Of a stretch of 64,000 nucleotides of DNA, positions 54,221 through 64,000 are shown piece after piece. The stretch is from Marinobacterium litorale DSM 23545. Lineage in GTDB: Bacteria; Pseudomonadota; Gammaproteobacteria; Pseudomonadales; Balneatricaceae. The DNA lies in NCBI RefSeq assembly GCF_000428985.1, contig NZ_AUAZ01000021.1:1-64000 (forward strand), in the 5' to 3' direction. The stretch's first letter is position 1; every line of letters begins with the position of its first letter. The position numbers and the translations under genes were made by a program. The notes beneath the pieces are model-generated. The model was not told the origin of the DNA, made no database searches, and saw nothing but the letters and a program-made list of their open reading frames with translations.

Positions 54221-55362
54221 GTCGATGGGTGTTCCAGTATTGGCAGGGGTGTGGGGCGTGAGTCTGTGCGCAGACGTTCGAGCGCCCAGTCGATATGCTC
54301 CTGTACCAGCGGGCTGGACGCATCGCGTTTGGCCTTGAGTGCTCTGATAACCCATTCGCCCCCGGCAGAGTTGCCCAGCGCCACCGCCAGGTTGCGCTGC
54401 CAGCCCTGGTAACCGGTTCGGCGAATGGCGGAGCCCTCGGTCTTGTTCAGAAATGTTGCTTCATCCCAGTTGAACAGTGACAGCAGATCCAGCGTATCCA
54501 GCTGATGACGCGGTTTGAAGTCATCCTCGGCAGAGCGTTTGGCAAAGCGGTTCCAGGGGCAGATCAGCTGACAGTCGTCGCAGCCGAAGATCCGGTTGCC
54601 CATTTTGGGTCTTAACGGCTCAGGAATACTGCCGCTGTATTCGATGGTCAGGTATGAGATGCAGCGACGGGCATCCAATACACCGGGCTGCGGAAAGGCT
54701 TGCGTTGGGCAGATATCCAGGCAGGCGGTGCAGCGCCCGCAATGGTTTTGAGTCTCCGGCGGGTCTACCGGTAATGGCAGATTGGTGAACAGTTCGCCGA
54801 GAAAAAACAGCGATCCTGCACGGCGGTTTAGCAGCAGTGTGTTTTTGCCGATCCAGCCCAATCCGGCATTTCGCGCCAGTGGGCGTTCCAGAATCGGGGC
54901 GCTGTCCACGAAGGGGCGAAACTGCACCTGAGCTTCGGAGCCCACCTGCTGTTCTAGCCAACGACCAAGTGTTTTAAGGCGCTGGCGTACCAGCTTGTGA
55001 TAATCCCGACCCAGCGCGTAGCGAGCGATGTAGGCCTTGTCGGGCGAGGCGAGAACATCCAGAGTGGCCACCGAAGGGGGCAGGTAGTCTATGCGGAAAA
55101 TGATAATACGTTCAGTGCCTGGCAGTAGCTGGCGTGGGTCGGTCCGCTTATCAAAGTGGTTTTCCAGGTAGTCCATCTCGCCGTGAAAGCCGGACGCAAG
55201 CCAGCGCTTTAGCTGGTCCGCTTCCAGGCGTGCATCGGGGTAGGTGATCGCGCACTGCTGAAAACCCAGGTCGGCTGCCTGCTGTTTGAGTTCTCTGGCC
55301 AGCTGGGCCAGTGTCGAGTCGTCAAGGTTGACGGTGTTTGCCTGAGTAAAGGTCTGTTCCAC
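54202..55362 (-). CDS. queG: Epoxyqueuosine reductase QueG
   Basis: This 386-residue cobalamin-dependent reductase makes queuosine from epoxyqueuosine in tRNA. Two 4Fe-4S binding motifs are visible: [16 protein letters not shown] (about 210) and [11 protein letters not shown] (about 260). A C-terminal HEAT-like region follows. Orn lies convergently, and the divergent nnr gene starts 27 bases beyond its start, as in E. coli. Confidence 0.93.
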   Translation of the reverse strand: MEQTFTQANTVNLDDSTLAQLARELKQQAADLGFQQCAITYPDARLEADQLKRWLASGFHGEMDYLENHFDKRTDPRQLLPGTERIIIFRIDYLPPSVATLDVLASPDKAYIARYALGRDYHKLVRQRLKTLGRWLEQQVGSEAQVQFRPFVDSAPILERPLARNAGLGWIGKNTLLLNRRAGSLFFLGELFTNLPLPVDPPETQNHCGRCTACLDICPTQAFPQPGVLDARRCISYLTIEYSGSIPEPLRPKMGNRIFGCDDCQLICPWNRFAKRSAEDDFKPRHQLDTLDLLSLFNWDEATFLNKTEGSAIRRTGYQGWQRNLAVALGNSAGGEWVIRALKAKRDASSPLVQEHIDWALERLRTDSRPTPLPILEHPSTQSEKK

Positions 55363-55398
55363 TATAATGCGTGCAGAGTTAACAGGGGTGTGGGAGTC

Positions 55399-56916
55399 AT
55401 GAGTATCGATCGAACACGTTTACCCGCCACATTATACACAGCGGAGCAGTGTCATGCGCTGGACCGGGCGGCGATTGAGCAGTTTGGTATTCCCGGTTTT
55501 CGGCTGATGCAGCGAGCCGCCCAAGCAGCCTGGGCGGTTTTGCAGCAGTATTGGCCCGGGGTGCGGCGGGTTACAGTCATATGTGGAGGCGGCAATAACG
55601 GAGGCGATGGCCTGGTTGTCGCGGGACTCGCTGCACAGGCCGGGCTTGATGTTCAGTTGGTGGTCGTAGGTGAAGGGTACGCCAGTCGGCTGCAAAACGA
55701 AGCGCGAGATGCCTGGAACTGGCTCTCCAGCACGGAAGTCAGCGCGGAACCCTGGGTGTCGGGGATGGAGTTTCGTGGTGAGTTGATCGTCGACGCACTC
55801 TTGGGCATCGGTTTGAAAGGCGAGGTGCGTGGCGATGCTGCCACGGTCATTGCCCAGCTTAATCGAAGCGGTATTGATATATTTTCAATCGACACGCCTT
55901 CCGGGCTCTGTGCCGACAGTGGCCGGGTGCTCGGTTGTGCGGTTAAGGCAACGCGTACACTGACCTTCATCGCTTTGAAGCAAGGTCTGTTTACCCATGA
56001 AGGGGTCGACCACACCGGTGAGCTGCTATTTGATGGGCTGTTGCTACCGGAGGATGTCTTTGAAGAGGTGCCGGTCAGTGCATTCCGGACTGATGATGAA
56101 GATCTGCGCGAGTTGTTGCCGCCGCGAGAGCGTTCCGCCCACAAGGGGTGTTATGGCCACCTACTGGTCATCGGTGGTGACCAGGGTATGGGCGGTGCGC
56201 CCCTGATGGCAGCAATGGCGGCATTGAGAAGTGGAGCGGGGCTGGTATCTCTGGCGACCCGCCCCGAGCACTGTCTGGCCGCTTTAGTGAAAGTGCCGGA
56301 AGTAATGGCCCATGGCGTGGAAAGCGCCGATGAGCTCGAGCCTCTGCTGGCTAGCGCCGATGCGGTGGTTGTCGGGCCTGGGCTTGGCAAAGCGGACTGG
56401 GGGTGCGAGCTTCTAGGTGCAGCGTTGGCCAGCGGAAAACCGCTGGTTGTTGATGCCGATGCTCTTAACCTGATTGCCGGCGCTGACGCGCCGGTTCAGG
56501 AGGCAGACTGGATAATGACACCGCATCCCGGTGAGGCTGCGCGGCTGCTGGGTGTATCCACGGACCAGATCCAGAGTAACCGGTTTGAGCAGGCCCGGGA
56601 GATTCAGGCGCGCTTTGGCGGCGTGACCGTGCTGAAAGGAGCGGGCTCGCTGACCTGTGACGGGGATGTGATCCACTTGTGCAGTGATGGCAATCCCGGC
56701 ATGGCAACCGCTGGTATGGGGGATACATTATCCGGCATTATCGGGGCTTTGCTGGCGCAGCGACTCGACCCTGTAGACGCGGCGCGGCTAGGGGTGATGG
56801 TGCATGCCCGGGCTGCCGACCGGGTCGCGCTGCAGCGCGGCTCGCGGGGCTTGCTGGCCACGGATCTGCTCGAGCAATTGCCGATGGTGATTAATGGTTT
56901 GGAACTCAATGACTGA
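55399..56916 (+). CDS. nnr: NAD(P)HX epimerase/dehydratase Nnr
   Basis: This 505-residue bifunctional enzyme repairs hydrated NAD(P)H. The N-terminal YjeF_N epimerase domain (about 15-215) has the motif CGGGNNGGDGLVVA. The C-terminal ribokinase-like ADP-dependent dehydratase (about 230-495) has LVIGGDQGMGGAP, GAGSLTCDGD and NPGMATAGMGDTLSGIIGALLAQ. ATG at 55399 follows GTGGGAG and is preferred to a GTG three codons earlier. It overlaps tsaE by 8 bases. Confidence 0.95.
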   Translation: MSIDRTRLPATLYTAEQCHALDRAAIEQFGIPGFRLMQRAAQAAWAVLQQYWPGVRRVTVICGGGNNGGDGLVVAGLAAQAGLDVQLVVVGEGYASRLQNEARDAWNWLSSTEVSAEPWVSGMEFRGELIVDALLGIGLKGEVRGDAATVIAQLNRSGIDIFSIDTPSGLCADSGRVLGCAVKATRTLTFIALKQGLFTHEGVDHTGELLFDGLLLPEDVFEEVPVSAFRTDDEDLRELLPPRERSAHKGCYGHLLVIGGDQGMGGAPLMAAMAALRSGAGLVSLATRPEHCLAALVKVPEVMAHGVESADELEPLLASADAVVVGPGLGKADWGCELLGAALASGKPLVVDADALNLIAGADAPVQEADWIMTPHPGEAARLLGVSTDQIQSNRFEQAREIQARFGGVTVLKGAGSLTCDGDVIHLCSDGNPGMATAGMGDTLSGIIGALLAQRLDPVDAARLGVMVHARAADRVALQRGSRGLLATDLLEQLPMVINGLELND

Positions 56917-57382
56917 TCGATCGATCCAACTTGATGGAGAGGCGGCTATGGTCGCCTTCGGGGAGCGGTTCTCCGCACTTTTAAAACCGGGCACCGTGTT
57001 GTTTCTGCACGGCGATCTGGGAATGGGGAAAACGACCTTGTGTCGCGGTATCCTTCGAGGTGCAGGTCATCAGGGCGCGGTAAAAAGCCCCACGTATACA
57101 CTGGTTGAGCCCTATGAATTGTCCCGGGGGCGATTTTATCATTTTGATCTCTATCGTCTGGGGGATCCGGAGGAGCTGGAGTACCTGGGGATACGCGATT
57201 ATCTCGATGAAAGCTCGATCAGTCTGATCGAGTGGCCGGAGAAAGGTGCCGGTATTCTGCCATCTGCCGATATTGAGCTGAATATCCGGGCTCAGGGGAC
57301 AGGACGTGTACTTACATGGCACACTAATACTGAAAAAGGCGAACAGTTGGCCGATAACCTGACTGAGCTGTTGTTAACTTAA
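56909..57382 (+). CDS. tsaE: tRNA t6A biosynthesis ATPase TsaE
   Basis: This 157-residue P-loop ATPase works with TsaBD in making the universal t6A modification of tRNA. Walker A is GDLGMGKTT (about 35-43), and SPTYTLVEPY and FYHFDLYRL are typical. The start at 56909 gives an 8-base overlap with nnr and fits the family N terminus; an earlier start is less likely. Confidence 0.95.
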   Translation: MTDRSIQLDGEAAMVAFGERFSALLKPGTVLFLHGDLGMGKTTLCRGILRGAGHQGAVKSPTYTLVEPYELSRGRFYHFDLYRLGDPEELEYLGIRDYLDESSISLIEWPEKGAGILPSADIELNIRAQGTGRVLTWHTNTEKGEQLADNLTELLLT

Positions 57383-57399
57383 ATGAGGTAGTAGGGCTG

Positions 57400-58740
57400 G
57401 TGCGTTTTCTGATTCGTTGGATGCTGATGCTGTCGCTGCTGACCAGTCAGGCGGTAGTGGCGGCCACAAGCAGTATCGAGAACGTGCGTGCGTGGTTGGC
57501 GCCGGACAACATTCGCCTGGTGTTCGACCTCAGCTCGCCGGTCAGTCATAACGTCTTTATGCTGGATAACCCGCTGCGTCTGGTGCTCGATATCGAGCAA
57601 AGCGCATTGGGTGTTGATGTGGATCGGTTGGGGCTGGAAAAGGGCCCGATCAAGTCCGTGCGTACCGGCAAACGCGGTGATGGTGTGCGTCTGGTGCTCG
57701 ATCTGGACGAGGATGTGAGTCCAAAAAGTTTTCAGCTCGACCCCAACGATCAGTATGGGCATCGGCTCGTGCTCGACCTGGCCTTGGCCCGCTCCGCGAC
57801 CGTAGAGAAGGCGCAGGAGCCACAGCCGATCAGTCAGGGGCCTTTGCGGGATATCGTCGTCGCTGTTGACGCCGGTCATGGGGGTGAAGATCCGGGCGCT
57901 TTGGGGCCGGATCGGCTGCGGGAGAAGGATGTGGTGCTGGCGATTGCCAAAGAAGTGGCGCGCCTGATTGATGCCGAGCCTGGTTACCGGGCAGAACTGA
58001 TCCGCAGTGGCGATTACTATGTCAGCCTGCGTGGACGAACGCTGAAGGCGCGTAAGCTCAATGCCGATCTTTTTGTCTCCATTCACGCGGATGCCGCACG
58101 TGATAAGCGTGCCCGCGGCGCGTCGGTCTGGGTGCTTTCCGGGCGCGGTGCGAGCAGTGAGATGGGTCGCTGGTTAGCGCAGCGCGAGAACGGAGCCGAT
58201 CTGATCGGTGGTGTCGGTAGTGTCAGCCTTGAAGACAAGGATGATCTGCTGGCCAGTGTATTACTCGATATGTCGATGACGGCCAGTCAGTCCAGCAGTC
58301 GCGAGGTCGCGAAGCGGGTCCACAGCAATATCGCCGGCTTTGCCCGAATGCATAAACCCTATGTGGAGCAGGCCGGGTTTGTCGTGCTCAAATCACCGGA
58401 TATACCGTCGATTCTGGTGGAAACCGGTTTTATCTCCAACCCCAGTGAGGCGGCCAAGCTGCGGCAGCGCGGTTACCAGAAACAGATGGCACGTGCGGTG
58501 TATGAAGGCATCAAAGCGCACTTCTGGGAACGTCCACCGGCAATGACGCATGTTGCCGCCAAAAAGCGGACGGGCGCTGTTTTGGCCGGTGCTGATCGAA
58601 CCTACAAAGTGGTGCCGGGTGACACCCTGTCTGTCATCGCCGTGCGTAACGGTGTTTCTCTGGATGAGTTGCGCCGCGCCAATCAGCTTAACGGTGACCG
58701 TATCCGTGTGGGGCAGGTGCTGCGTATACCTGCCAGCTAA
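57400..58740 (+). CDS. amiB: N-acetylmuramoyl-L-alanine amidase AmiB
   Basis: This 446-residue periplasmic amidase splits septal peptidoglycan. A signal peptide precedes an AMIN domain (about 25-125). The Amidase_3 catalytic domain (about 150-370) has VAVDAGHGGEDPGALGP, FVSIHADAA and VETGFISNPSEA with Zn ligands. A C-terminal LysM domain (YKVVPGDTLSVIAVRNGVSLDELRRANQL) binds glycan. The start is GTG at 57400, 17 bases after tsaE. Confidence 0.95.
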   Translation: MRFLIRWMLMLSLLTSQAVVAATSSIENVRAWLAPDNIRLVFDLSSPVSHNVFMLDNPLRLVLDIEQSALGVDVDRLGLEKGPIKSVRTGKRGDGVRLVLDLDEDVSPKSFQLDPNDQYGHRLVLDLALARSATVEKAQEPQPISQGPLRDIVVAVDAGHGGEDPGALGPDRLREKDVVLAIAKEVARLIDAEPGYRAELIRSGDYYVSLRGRTLKARKLNADLFVSIHADAARDKRARGASVWVLSGRGASSEMGRWLAQRENGADLIGGVGSVSLEDKDDLLASVLLDMSMTASQSSSREVAKRVHSNIAGFARMHKPYVEQAGFVVLKSPDIPSILVETGFISNPSEAAKLRQRGYQKQMARAVYEGIKAHFWERPPAMTHVAAKKRTGAVLAGADRTYKVVPGDTLSVIAVRNGVSLDELRRANQLNGDRIRVGQVLRIPAS

Positions 58741-58782
58741 TCCGTCGTTCCGCGTACCTTCTAGTTATTGGATCTGATCTCT

Positions 58783-60621
58783 ATGTCGAGAATACATTTG
58801 CTCTCGCCTCAGCTGGCCAACCAGATTGCGGCGGGTGAGGTGGTTGAACGACCCGCTTCTGTGGTTAAGGAGTTGCTGGAGAACAGTCTCGACGCAGGTG
58901 CCGGTAAGGTCGATGTGGATGTGGAACAGGGGGGTATTAAACGAATTCGCTTGCGCGATGATGGTCTGGGTATCGAGAAGGACGATCTGGCGCTGGCGTT
59001 GAGTCGTCACGCGACCTCCAAGATTCGCATGCTGGAAGACCTTGAAGCGGTCGCCAGTCTGGGGTTTCGGGGGGAAGCGCTGGCTTCGATCAGTTCGGTT
59101 TCCCGCCTGGCGTTGACCTCGCGTACTGAATCTCAGGATGCGGCCTGGCAGGTTCAGGCCGAGGGCCGGGATATGGAGTCGGTGCTAAGCCCCGCTGCCC
59201 ATCCGCGCGGCACCACCGTGGATGTTCGCGACCTGTTTTTTAATACCCCGGCCCGGCGCAAGTTTCTCAAAACCGAGCAGACCGAGTTTCGTCACCTGGA
59301 AGAGGTGATCAAGCGGATGGCGCTCAGTCGTTTTGATGTGGGTTTCTCCCTGTCCCATAACGGCCGCCAGATCCACCAATTGCGACCGGTGGATGGCGAG
59401 CAGGCCCGGGAGCGACGGCTGGCTTCTTTGTTGGGGAAGGGCTTTATTGAGCAGGCTTTGAACCTGGATGTCAGTGCTGAGGCTTCCGGGCTGCGCCTCT
59501 GGGGATGGATTGGGCTGCCCACATACTCCCGAAGTCAGGCCGATCAGCAGTACTTTTTCGTCAACGGTCGCATTATCCGCGACAAAGTTGTGACCCATGC
59601 CGTGAGACAGGCATACAGCGATGTGCTGTTCCATGGTCGTCACCCGGCCTTTGTGCTCTACCTTGAGCTTGATCCGGCGTTGGTTGATGTCAATGTACAC
59701 CCCACCAAGCATGAAGTGCGCTTTCGGGAGAGTCGCCTAGTACATGATTTTATCTTCCGCACCCTGCATCGAGTGATCGCGGATGTGCGTCCCGGCGATG
59801 AGCATGCGGTACCCGCCAGTCAGTCGGTTGATGCCCCGGCGGCACTGAGTCCTGCGCCGGGTGCAGTGAGCACAGGACAGAGTTTTAGCCAGGGAAGGAT
59901 GCCTCTTTATCAGGGGAGCGGTGGCCCTGCGCGCGGTGCTGTGCAAGAGCAGATCCGTGCCTATGGTGAGCTACATGAACCGGCGCAGCCGCAGGTCTCA
60001 GCGCCGCTTGAGATGCCCGAGGCAGCACCGGAGGAAGCGCCACCACTGGGCTATGCCGTTGCGCAATTGCACGGTATCTATGTGTTGGCACAAAACGCTC
60101 AGGGGCTGGTTTTGGTGGATATGCACGCGGCCCACGAACGTATCGTTTACGAACGTATGAAGCAGGCCTGGGAGCAGGATCGCGTGCGCTCCCAGCCGCT
60201 GCTGGTTCCGGTCAGTTTGAGTGTGAGCGAACGCGAGGCGGATCTGGCGGAAGAGCAACCCGAGCTGTTTGAGCGCCTTGGTTTCAAAGTCGAGCGCATG
60301 GGGGCGGATACGCTGACTGTCCGCGAAGTGCCTGTGTCCCTGGCCCGTGCCGATGCCGGGCAGCTGGTTCGTGATGTACTTGCCGATCTGGTGGTGTTTG
60401 GTAGCAGTCAGCGCATTGATCAGCATATCAATGAACTGCTGGGTACGATGGCCTGTCACGGAGCCGTCCGCGCCAACCGCCAGCTAACGCTGCCTGAAAT
60501 GAATGCCTTGCTGCGGGATATGGAAACTACCGAACGCAGCGGGCAGTGCAATCATGGGCGTCCGACCTGGACTCAGCTGTCTATGGCGGAGCTCGATAAA
60601 CTGTTTTTACGGGGGCAGTAG
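58783..60621 (+). CDS. mutL: DNA mismatch repair protein MutL (endonuclease motif present)
   Basis: This 612-residue GHKL ATPase couples MutS to downstream repair. ATP-site motifs [20 protein letters not shown] and [10 protein letters not shown] are intact. The C-terminal part carries [12 protein letters not shown] (about 446-457), the DQHAX2EX4E pattern of the latent nuclease with Met for Gln. ACHGAVRA and CNHGRPT, further metal-site motifs, also appear. This suggests a MutL that nicks DNA itself, as in organisms without MutH. ATG at 58783 is chosen over one five codons upstream. Confidence 0.95.
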   Translation: MSRIHLLSPQLANQIAAGEVVERPASVVKELLENSLDAGAGKVDVDVEQGGIKRIRLRDDGLGIEKDDLALALSRHATSKIRMLEDLEAVASLGFRGEALASISSVSRLALTSRTESQDAAWQVQAEGRDMESVLSPAAHPRGTTVDVRDLFFNTPARRKFLKTEQTEFRHLEEVIKRMALSRFDVGFSLSHNGRQIHQLRPVDGEQARERRLASLLGKGFIEQALNLDVSAEASGLRLWGWIGLPTYSRSQADQQYFFVNGRIIRDKVVTHAVRQAYSDVLFHGRHPAFVLYLELDPALVDVNVHPTKHEVRFRESRLVHDFIFRTLHRVIADVRPGDEHAVPASQSVDAPAALSPAPGAVSTGQSFSQGRMPLYQGSGGPARGAVQEQIRAYGELHEPAQPQVSAPLEMPEAAPEEAPPLGYAVAQLHGIYVLAQNAQGLVLVDMHAAHERIVYERMKQAWEQDRVRSQPLLVPVSLSVSEREADLAEEQPELFERLGFKVERMGADTLTVREVPVSLARADAGQLVRDVLADLVVFGSSQRIDQHINELLGTMACHGAVRANRQLTLPEMNALLRDMETTERSGQCNHGRPTWTQLSMAELDKLFLRGQ

Positions 60622-60623
60622 TT

Positions 60624-61565
60624 GTGGACAACCACCTGCCACCGGCTATTTTTTTGATGGGACCGACAGCCTCCGGTAAAACCGCGCTGGCTATGCATCT
60701 CTATGATCGTTTGCCCTGTGAGCTGGTCAGTGTGGACTCGGCGCTGATTTATCGGGGAATGGATATCGGGACGGCCAAACCGACACCGGAAGAGCTTTCG
60801 GCCTACCCCCATCGTCTGATCGATATCCGTGATCCGCTGGAGAGCTATTCTGCGGCGGAGTTTCGTGCTGATGCGTTGAAAGCGATTGGGGAGATAAGCG
60901 CCCGCGGGCGTATACCGCTGTTTGTCGGTGGCACCATGCTCTACTTCAATGCTCTGCAGCAGGGGTTGGCGACACTGCCCGAAGCCGACCCGGCGCTCAG
61001 GGCTGAAATTGAGTCGGATGCGGCACGGCTGGGGTGGCCAGCTATGCACGAGCGGTTGGCAAGGTTGGATCCGGCGGCCGGAGAGCGCCTTAAACCCACC
61101 GACTCACAGCGCATAGAGCGGGCGCTGGAGGTTGTCCTGTTGACGGGGAAACCGATCAGTGAACATTGGGCCGCGCAGCAGCGGGCTGAACTTCCCTGTC
61201 GAGTGACGGCACTGGCGTTGGCGCCACATGATCGCTCGGTACTTCATCAGCGTATAGAAAAACGATTCGATCAGATGCTGGCTAACGGGTTCGAGGAGGA
61301 GGTCTTGGCGCTGCAGGAACGTGGCGACCTGCATCCGGGACTGGCCTCTATTCGCTGTGTCGGTTATCGACAGATGTGGGACTACATTACCGGTGATCTG
61401 GACTATGAACAGATGCGCTTTCGCGGTATTGTCGCCACCCGCCAGTTGGCCAAGCGGCAGCTCACCTGGATGCGGGGCTGGAAAGATCCGCTGCACTGGC
61501 TCGACAGTGAGGCGGATAATTTACTTTCGTCTGCCTTGAAACTGGTGGAATCAAGCATTATATAA
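60624..61565 (+). CDS. miaA: tRNA dimethylallyltransferase MiaA
   Basis: This 313-residue enzyme adds the isopentenyl group to A37 of tRNAs reading UNN codons. P-loop [11 protein letters not shown] is at the start, and [17 protein letters not shown] and [14 protein letters not shown] are typical. The GTG start at 60624 lies two bases after mutL. Hfq follows 100 bases downstream, as in E. coli. Confidence 0.96.
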   Translation: MDNHLPPAIFLMGPTASGKTALAMHLYDRLPCELVSVDSALIYRGMDIGTAKPTPEELSAYPHRLIDIRDPLESYSAAEFRADALKAIGEISARGRIPLFVGGTMLYFNALQQGLATLPEADPALRAEIESDAARLGWPAMHERLARLDPAAGERLKPTDSQRIERALEVVLLTGKPISEHWAAQQRAELPCRVTALALAPHDRSVLHQRIEKRFDQMLANGFEEEVLALQERGDLHPGLASIRCVGYRQMWDYITGDLDYEQMRFRGIVATRQLAKRQLTWMRGWKDPLHWLDSEADNLLSSALKLVESSII

Positions 61566-61665
61566 TGGTCACTTGCTCATGGCTTAACCAGCGCCGGATT
61601 TCGGTGTCTGGGCCATAGACCAAAAACTACAACGAAACATTTTCTTTTTTGGGAAGGAGTTTGCA

Positions 61666-61905
61666 ATGTCAAAAGGGCAGTCTTTACAAGACCCTTATCT
61701 GAATGTGCTGCGCAAGGAGCGTATTCCGGTGTCTATCTTTCTGGTTAACGGTATCAAACTGCAGGGACAGATCGAATCTTTCGATCAGTTTGTGATCCTG
61801 CTGAAGAATACGGTCAGCCAGATGGTCTATAAACATGCCATCTCTACGGTGGTTCCGTCACGTCCGGTGAAATTACCGCAGGGCGACGAGAAGGCGGCAG
61901 ACTGA
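61666..61905 (+). CDS. hfq: RNA chaperone Hfq
   Basis: This 79-residue Sm-fold protein is shorter than E. coli Hfq (102), lacking most of the disordered tail. Sm1 is at [41 protein letters not shown], and Sm2 ends [13 protein letters not shown]. It forms hexamers that pair sRNAs with mRNAs. GGAAGGAG precedes the ATG. Confidence 0.97.
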   Translation: MSKGQSLQDPYLNVLRKERIPVSIFLVNGIKLQGQIESFDQFVILLKNTVSQMVYKHAISTVVPSRPVKLPQGDEKAAD

Positions 61906-61913
61906 GGTATTAA

Positions 61914-63212
61914 TTGTTTTTCGAACGTCCCCAATCGGGCGAGAGAGCGATCCTCGTCCATATCGAGCTGTCCTCCGACGCGGACAGTGAAGATCCGAGG
62001 GAACTGGAAGAGCTGGCGCTCTCCGCAGGCGCTGATCCGGTTGAGTTTTTGACCGGGTCGCGTGCCGATCCCAGTCCCAAATTTTTCCTAGGAGCAGGCA
62101 AGGTCGATGAATTGCGGGCGCTGGTGCGACAGCACGAAGCGGAGCTCGTGATCTTTAACCATGCCCTGAGCCCGGCCCAGGAGCGCAATCTGGAACGGGA
62201 GATTCAATGTCGGGTACTTGATCGCACCGGCTTGATCCTGGATATCTTTGCGCAGCGTGCCCGTACCCACGAAGGTAAGTTACAGGTCGAATTGGCGCAG
62301 TTGGAGCACATGTCCACTCGCCTGGTTCGCGGCTGGACTCACCTTGAGCGCCAGAAGGGCGGTATCGGCCTGCGTGGTCCGGGTGAAACCCAGCTGGAAA
62401 CCGACCGGCGTCTGCTGCGGGCGCGTATCAAGTCGATCCAGAAACGTCTGGAAAAAGTTCGTACCCAGCGTGAGCAGGGGCGGCGCTCCCGTCGGCGTGC
62501 CGAGGTGCCAACCGTTGCTTTGGTCGGCTACACCAACGCGGGTAAGTCGACGTTGTTCAATCGGGTTACCGACTCGGGTGTATATGCCGCGGACCAGCTG
62601 TTTGCGACACTGGACCCTACGCTTCGCCGTGTCGAGCTGGATGATGTGGGGCCGGCGATCCTGGCGGATACGGTGGGATTTATCAAACACCTGCCGCACA
62701 AGCTGGTAGAGTCGTTCCGTGCGACCTTGCAGGAGACTGTGGAGGCCAGCCTGTTGGTGCACGTCATCGACTGTTACGATGAGGAGCGTCAGGACCATAT
62801 CGAGCAGGTGCATGCCGTGCTGCGCGAAATCGGTGCGGAAGAGGTGCCGTCACTGCAGGTGTATAACAAAATCGACATGCTGGCGGGTCAATCGCCGCGG
62901 ATCGATTGTGACGAAGAGGGTGCCCCCCAGCGGGTCTGGCTTTCTGCTCAGAACGGCGAAGGTGTGGATCTGTTGATGGATGCGATTCGCCAGCGGCTCA
63001 GCGGTGATATGTTCCACGATACGCTGTGTCTGGATCCGAGTCAGGGCCAGTTGCGGGCGCAGCTCTATGCGCAGGGTGGCGTAGTCACTGAACGGGTTGA
63101 TGATCAGGGGCGTATAAGTCTGGAGGTGAGGATGCCTATGCGGGATATTCGGCAGCTGCTCAGTCGATTGCAGATTCCGGCGGAACGTTATCTGCCGGAG
63201 CCGGTCCACTGA
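61914..63212 (+). CDS. hflX: GTPase HflX
   Basis: This 432-residue ribosome-associated GTPase can split stalled 50S/70S ribosomes under stress. The N-terminal HflX domain (about 15-185, with HMSTRLVRGWTHLERQKGGIGLRGPGETQLETDRR) is followed by the G domain (GYTNAGKSTLFN, DTVGFIKHLPH, YNKIDML). The TTG start at 61914 lies eight bases after hfq, matching an hfq-hflX operon. Confidence 0.94.
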   Translation: MFFERPQSGERAILVHIELSSDADSEDPRELEELALSAGADPVEFLTGSRADPSPKFFLGAGKVDELRALVRQHEAELVIFNHALSPAQERNLEREIQCRVLDRTGLILDIFAQRARTHEGKLQVELAQLEHMSTRLVRGWTHLERQKGGIGLRGPGETQLETDRRLLRARIKSIQKRLEKVRTQREQGRRSRRRAEVPTVALVGYTNAGKSTLFNRVTDSGVYAADQLFATLDPTLRRVELDDVGPAILADTVGFIKHLPHKLVESFRATLQETVEASLLVHVIDCYDEERQDHIEQVHAVLREIGAEEVPSLQVYNKIDMLAGQSPRIDCDEEGAPQRVWLSAQNGEGVDLLMDAIRQRLSGDMFHDTLCLDPSQGQLRAQLYAQGGVVTERVDDQGRISLEVRMPMRDIRQLLSRLQIPAERYLPEPVH

Positions 63213-63289
63213 TACGGCGAGGTTGCGCCCCCGCAAGCAGCCCCCTAGAATTTCGATAAATTTCAAGCGTTTCACTAACGGAGAACTCT

Positions 63290-64000
63290 ATGGCCTGGAA
63301 TGAGCCTGGCGGTAATGGCAACAACCATGACCCCTGGAGCGGTGGCGGAAAGGATGACCGCGGCAAGCGAGGACCGGATCAGGGTCCGCCCGATCTAGAC
63401 GAGGCGCTGCGCAAGCTGCAGGATCGAATGAATGCCCTGTTCGGCGGTGGTAAGCGCCGTGGAGGCTCCAGTGGTGGCAGCAGCGGCGGTAGCGGAGGCT
63501 TCGGCTTTGTTATCGTGCTGATCGTACTGGCTGCGCTGTTCTGGGCCGGGATGGGGTTTTATACCGTGGATCAGCCGGAGCGAGGTGTTGTGCTTCGTTT
63601 GGGTAAATTCCAAGAGACGGTACAGCCTGGTCTGCAGTGGAATCCGCCGCTGATCGACGAAGTGACGTTGGTCAACACGGAAGTTGTGCGGACCCATAGT
63701 CACGATTCCCAGATGTTGACCGAAGACGAAAACATCGTTTACGTGGACCTGACGGTACAGTACGTTGCGACTGACCCGAAAGCGTTCACCCTGAACGTGC
63801 GCTCGCCCGAGGAAAGTCTGGCCCACGCGGCTGAGTCAGCGCTGCGCCATGTGGTGGGTACCACCGGTCTGCACGCTATTCTGACGGAAGGTCGTGAAAC
63901 CCTGGGTCTGCAGGTGCAGGAGCGCTTACAGCGTTACATGGAGTTCTACGGTACCGGTATCAACATCACCAAGATCAACATCAAGAACGCCCAGGCGCCG
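63290..64000 (+). CDS. hflK: Protease regulator HflK, partial at the window edge
   Basis: The first 237 codons of a membrane protein of the SPFH family are seen. A Gly-rich basic N terminus (1-72) precedes one membrane segment (VIVLIVLAALFWAGMGFYTV) and the band-7 domain (VVLRLGKFQETVQPGLQWNPPLIDEVTLVNTEVVRT). HflK with HflC forms a cage around FtsH and modulates its proteolysis. The gene runs off the right end of the window; hflC is expected next. Confidence 0.93.
   Translation, partial: MAWNEPGGNGNNHDPWSGGGKDDRGKRGPDQGPPDLDEALRKLQDRMNALFGGGKRRGGSSGGSSGGSGGFGFVIVLIVLAALFWAGMGFYTVDQPERGVVLRLGKFQETVQPGLQWNPPLIDEVTLVNTEVVRTHSHDSQMLTEDENIVYVDLTVQYVATDPKAFTLNVRSPEESLAHAAESALRHVVGTTGLHAILTEGRETLGLQVQERLQRYMEFYGTGINITKINIKNAQAP

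Overview
The window has two parts: a temperate-phage genome (about 1 to 37.4 kb) and a conserved gammaproteobacterial chromosome segment (about 37.6 to 64 kb). The host order rsgA / orn / queG / nnr-tsaE-amiB-mutL-miaA-hfq-hflX-hflK, with psd next to rsgA, matches the E. coli arrangement. A phasin, cytochrome c', a di-haem-type cytochrome b, an NhaD antiporter and an SLC5-STAC protein suggest a marine, Oceanospirillales-like gammaproteobacterium. The genus cannot be fixed by reading alone.

Phage part, left to right: structured DNA and a phage-borne tRNA-Arg(UCU); a lambda-like replication and early region (O-like protein with an iteron origin inside its gene, DnaC-like loader, NinB-like, NinG, a putative Q-type regulator); a GvpU-like cargo gene; a candidate late promoter/terminator pair and three tetraloop hairpins; lysis genes (M15 endopeptidase, holin, nested Rz/Rz1 spanins); terminase; portal; scaffold; N4gp56-type capsid; adaptor and tail genes; a self-cleaving S74 tail fibre with its probable chaperone; then about 15 kb of virion-type proteins, including a 1007-residue 11-residue-repeat rod and a 3004-residue polyvalent protein. 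The right end carries two small membrane proteins and a Mnt/Arc/Ant cassette resembling P22 immI. The overall plan resembles lambdoid podophages such as Stx phage 933W (family knowledge, not computed). No integrase, CI or Cro is visible, so the prophage must continue left of the window.

Host part: phasin, flavodoxin, cytochrome c', cytochrome b, nhaD; prfB-lysS (prfB without the usual programmed frameshift); a membrane protein; ung; a VOC protein; an SLC5-STAC protein lacking a kinase; a five-gene leftward run rsgA-HDOD-sulfurtransferase-psd-ygfZ; divergent orn; queG; and the rightward nnr-tsaE-amiB-mutL-miaA-hfq-hflX-hflK cluster, cut by the window end inside hflK.

The strongest points for a second look are the five-copy palindromic iteron origin inside the O-like gene, the immI-like bistable switch with its promoter between two near-identical operators, the hendecad rod protein, the giant polyvalent protein, the GvpU-like cargo gene, and a 14-nt perfect complement of the 16S rRNA 3' end upstream of terS.
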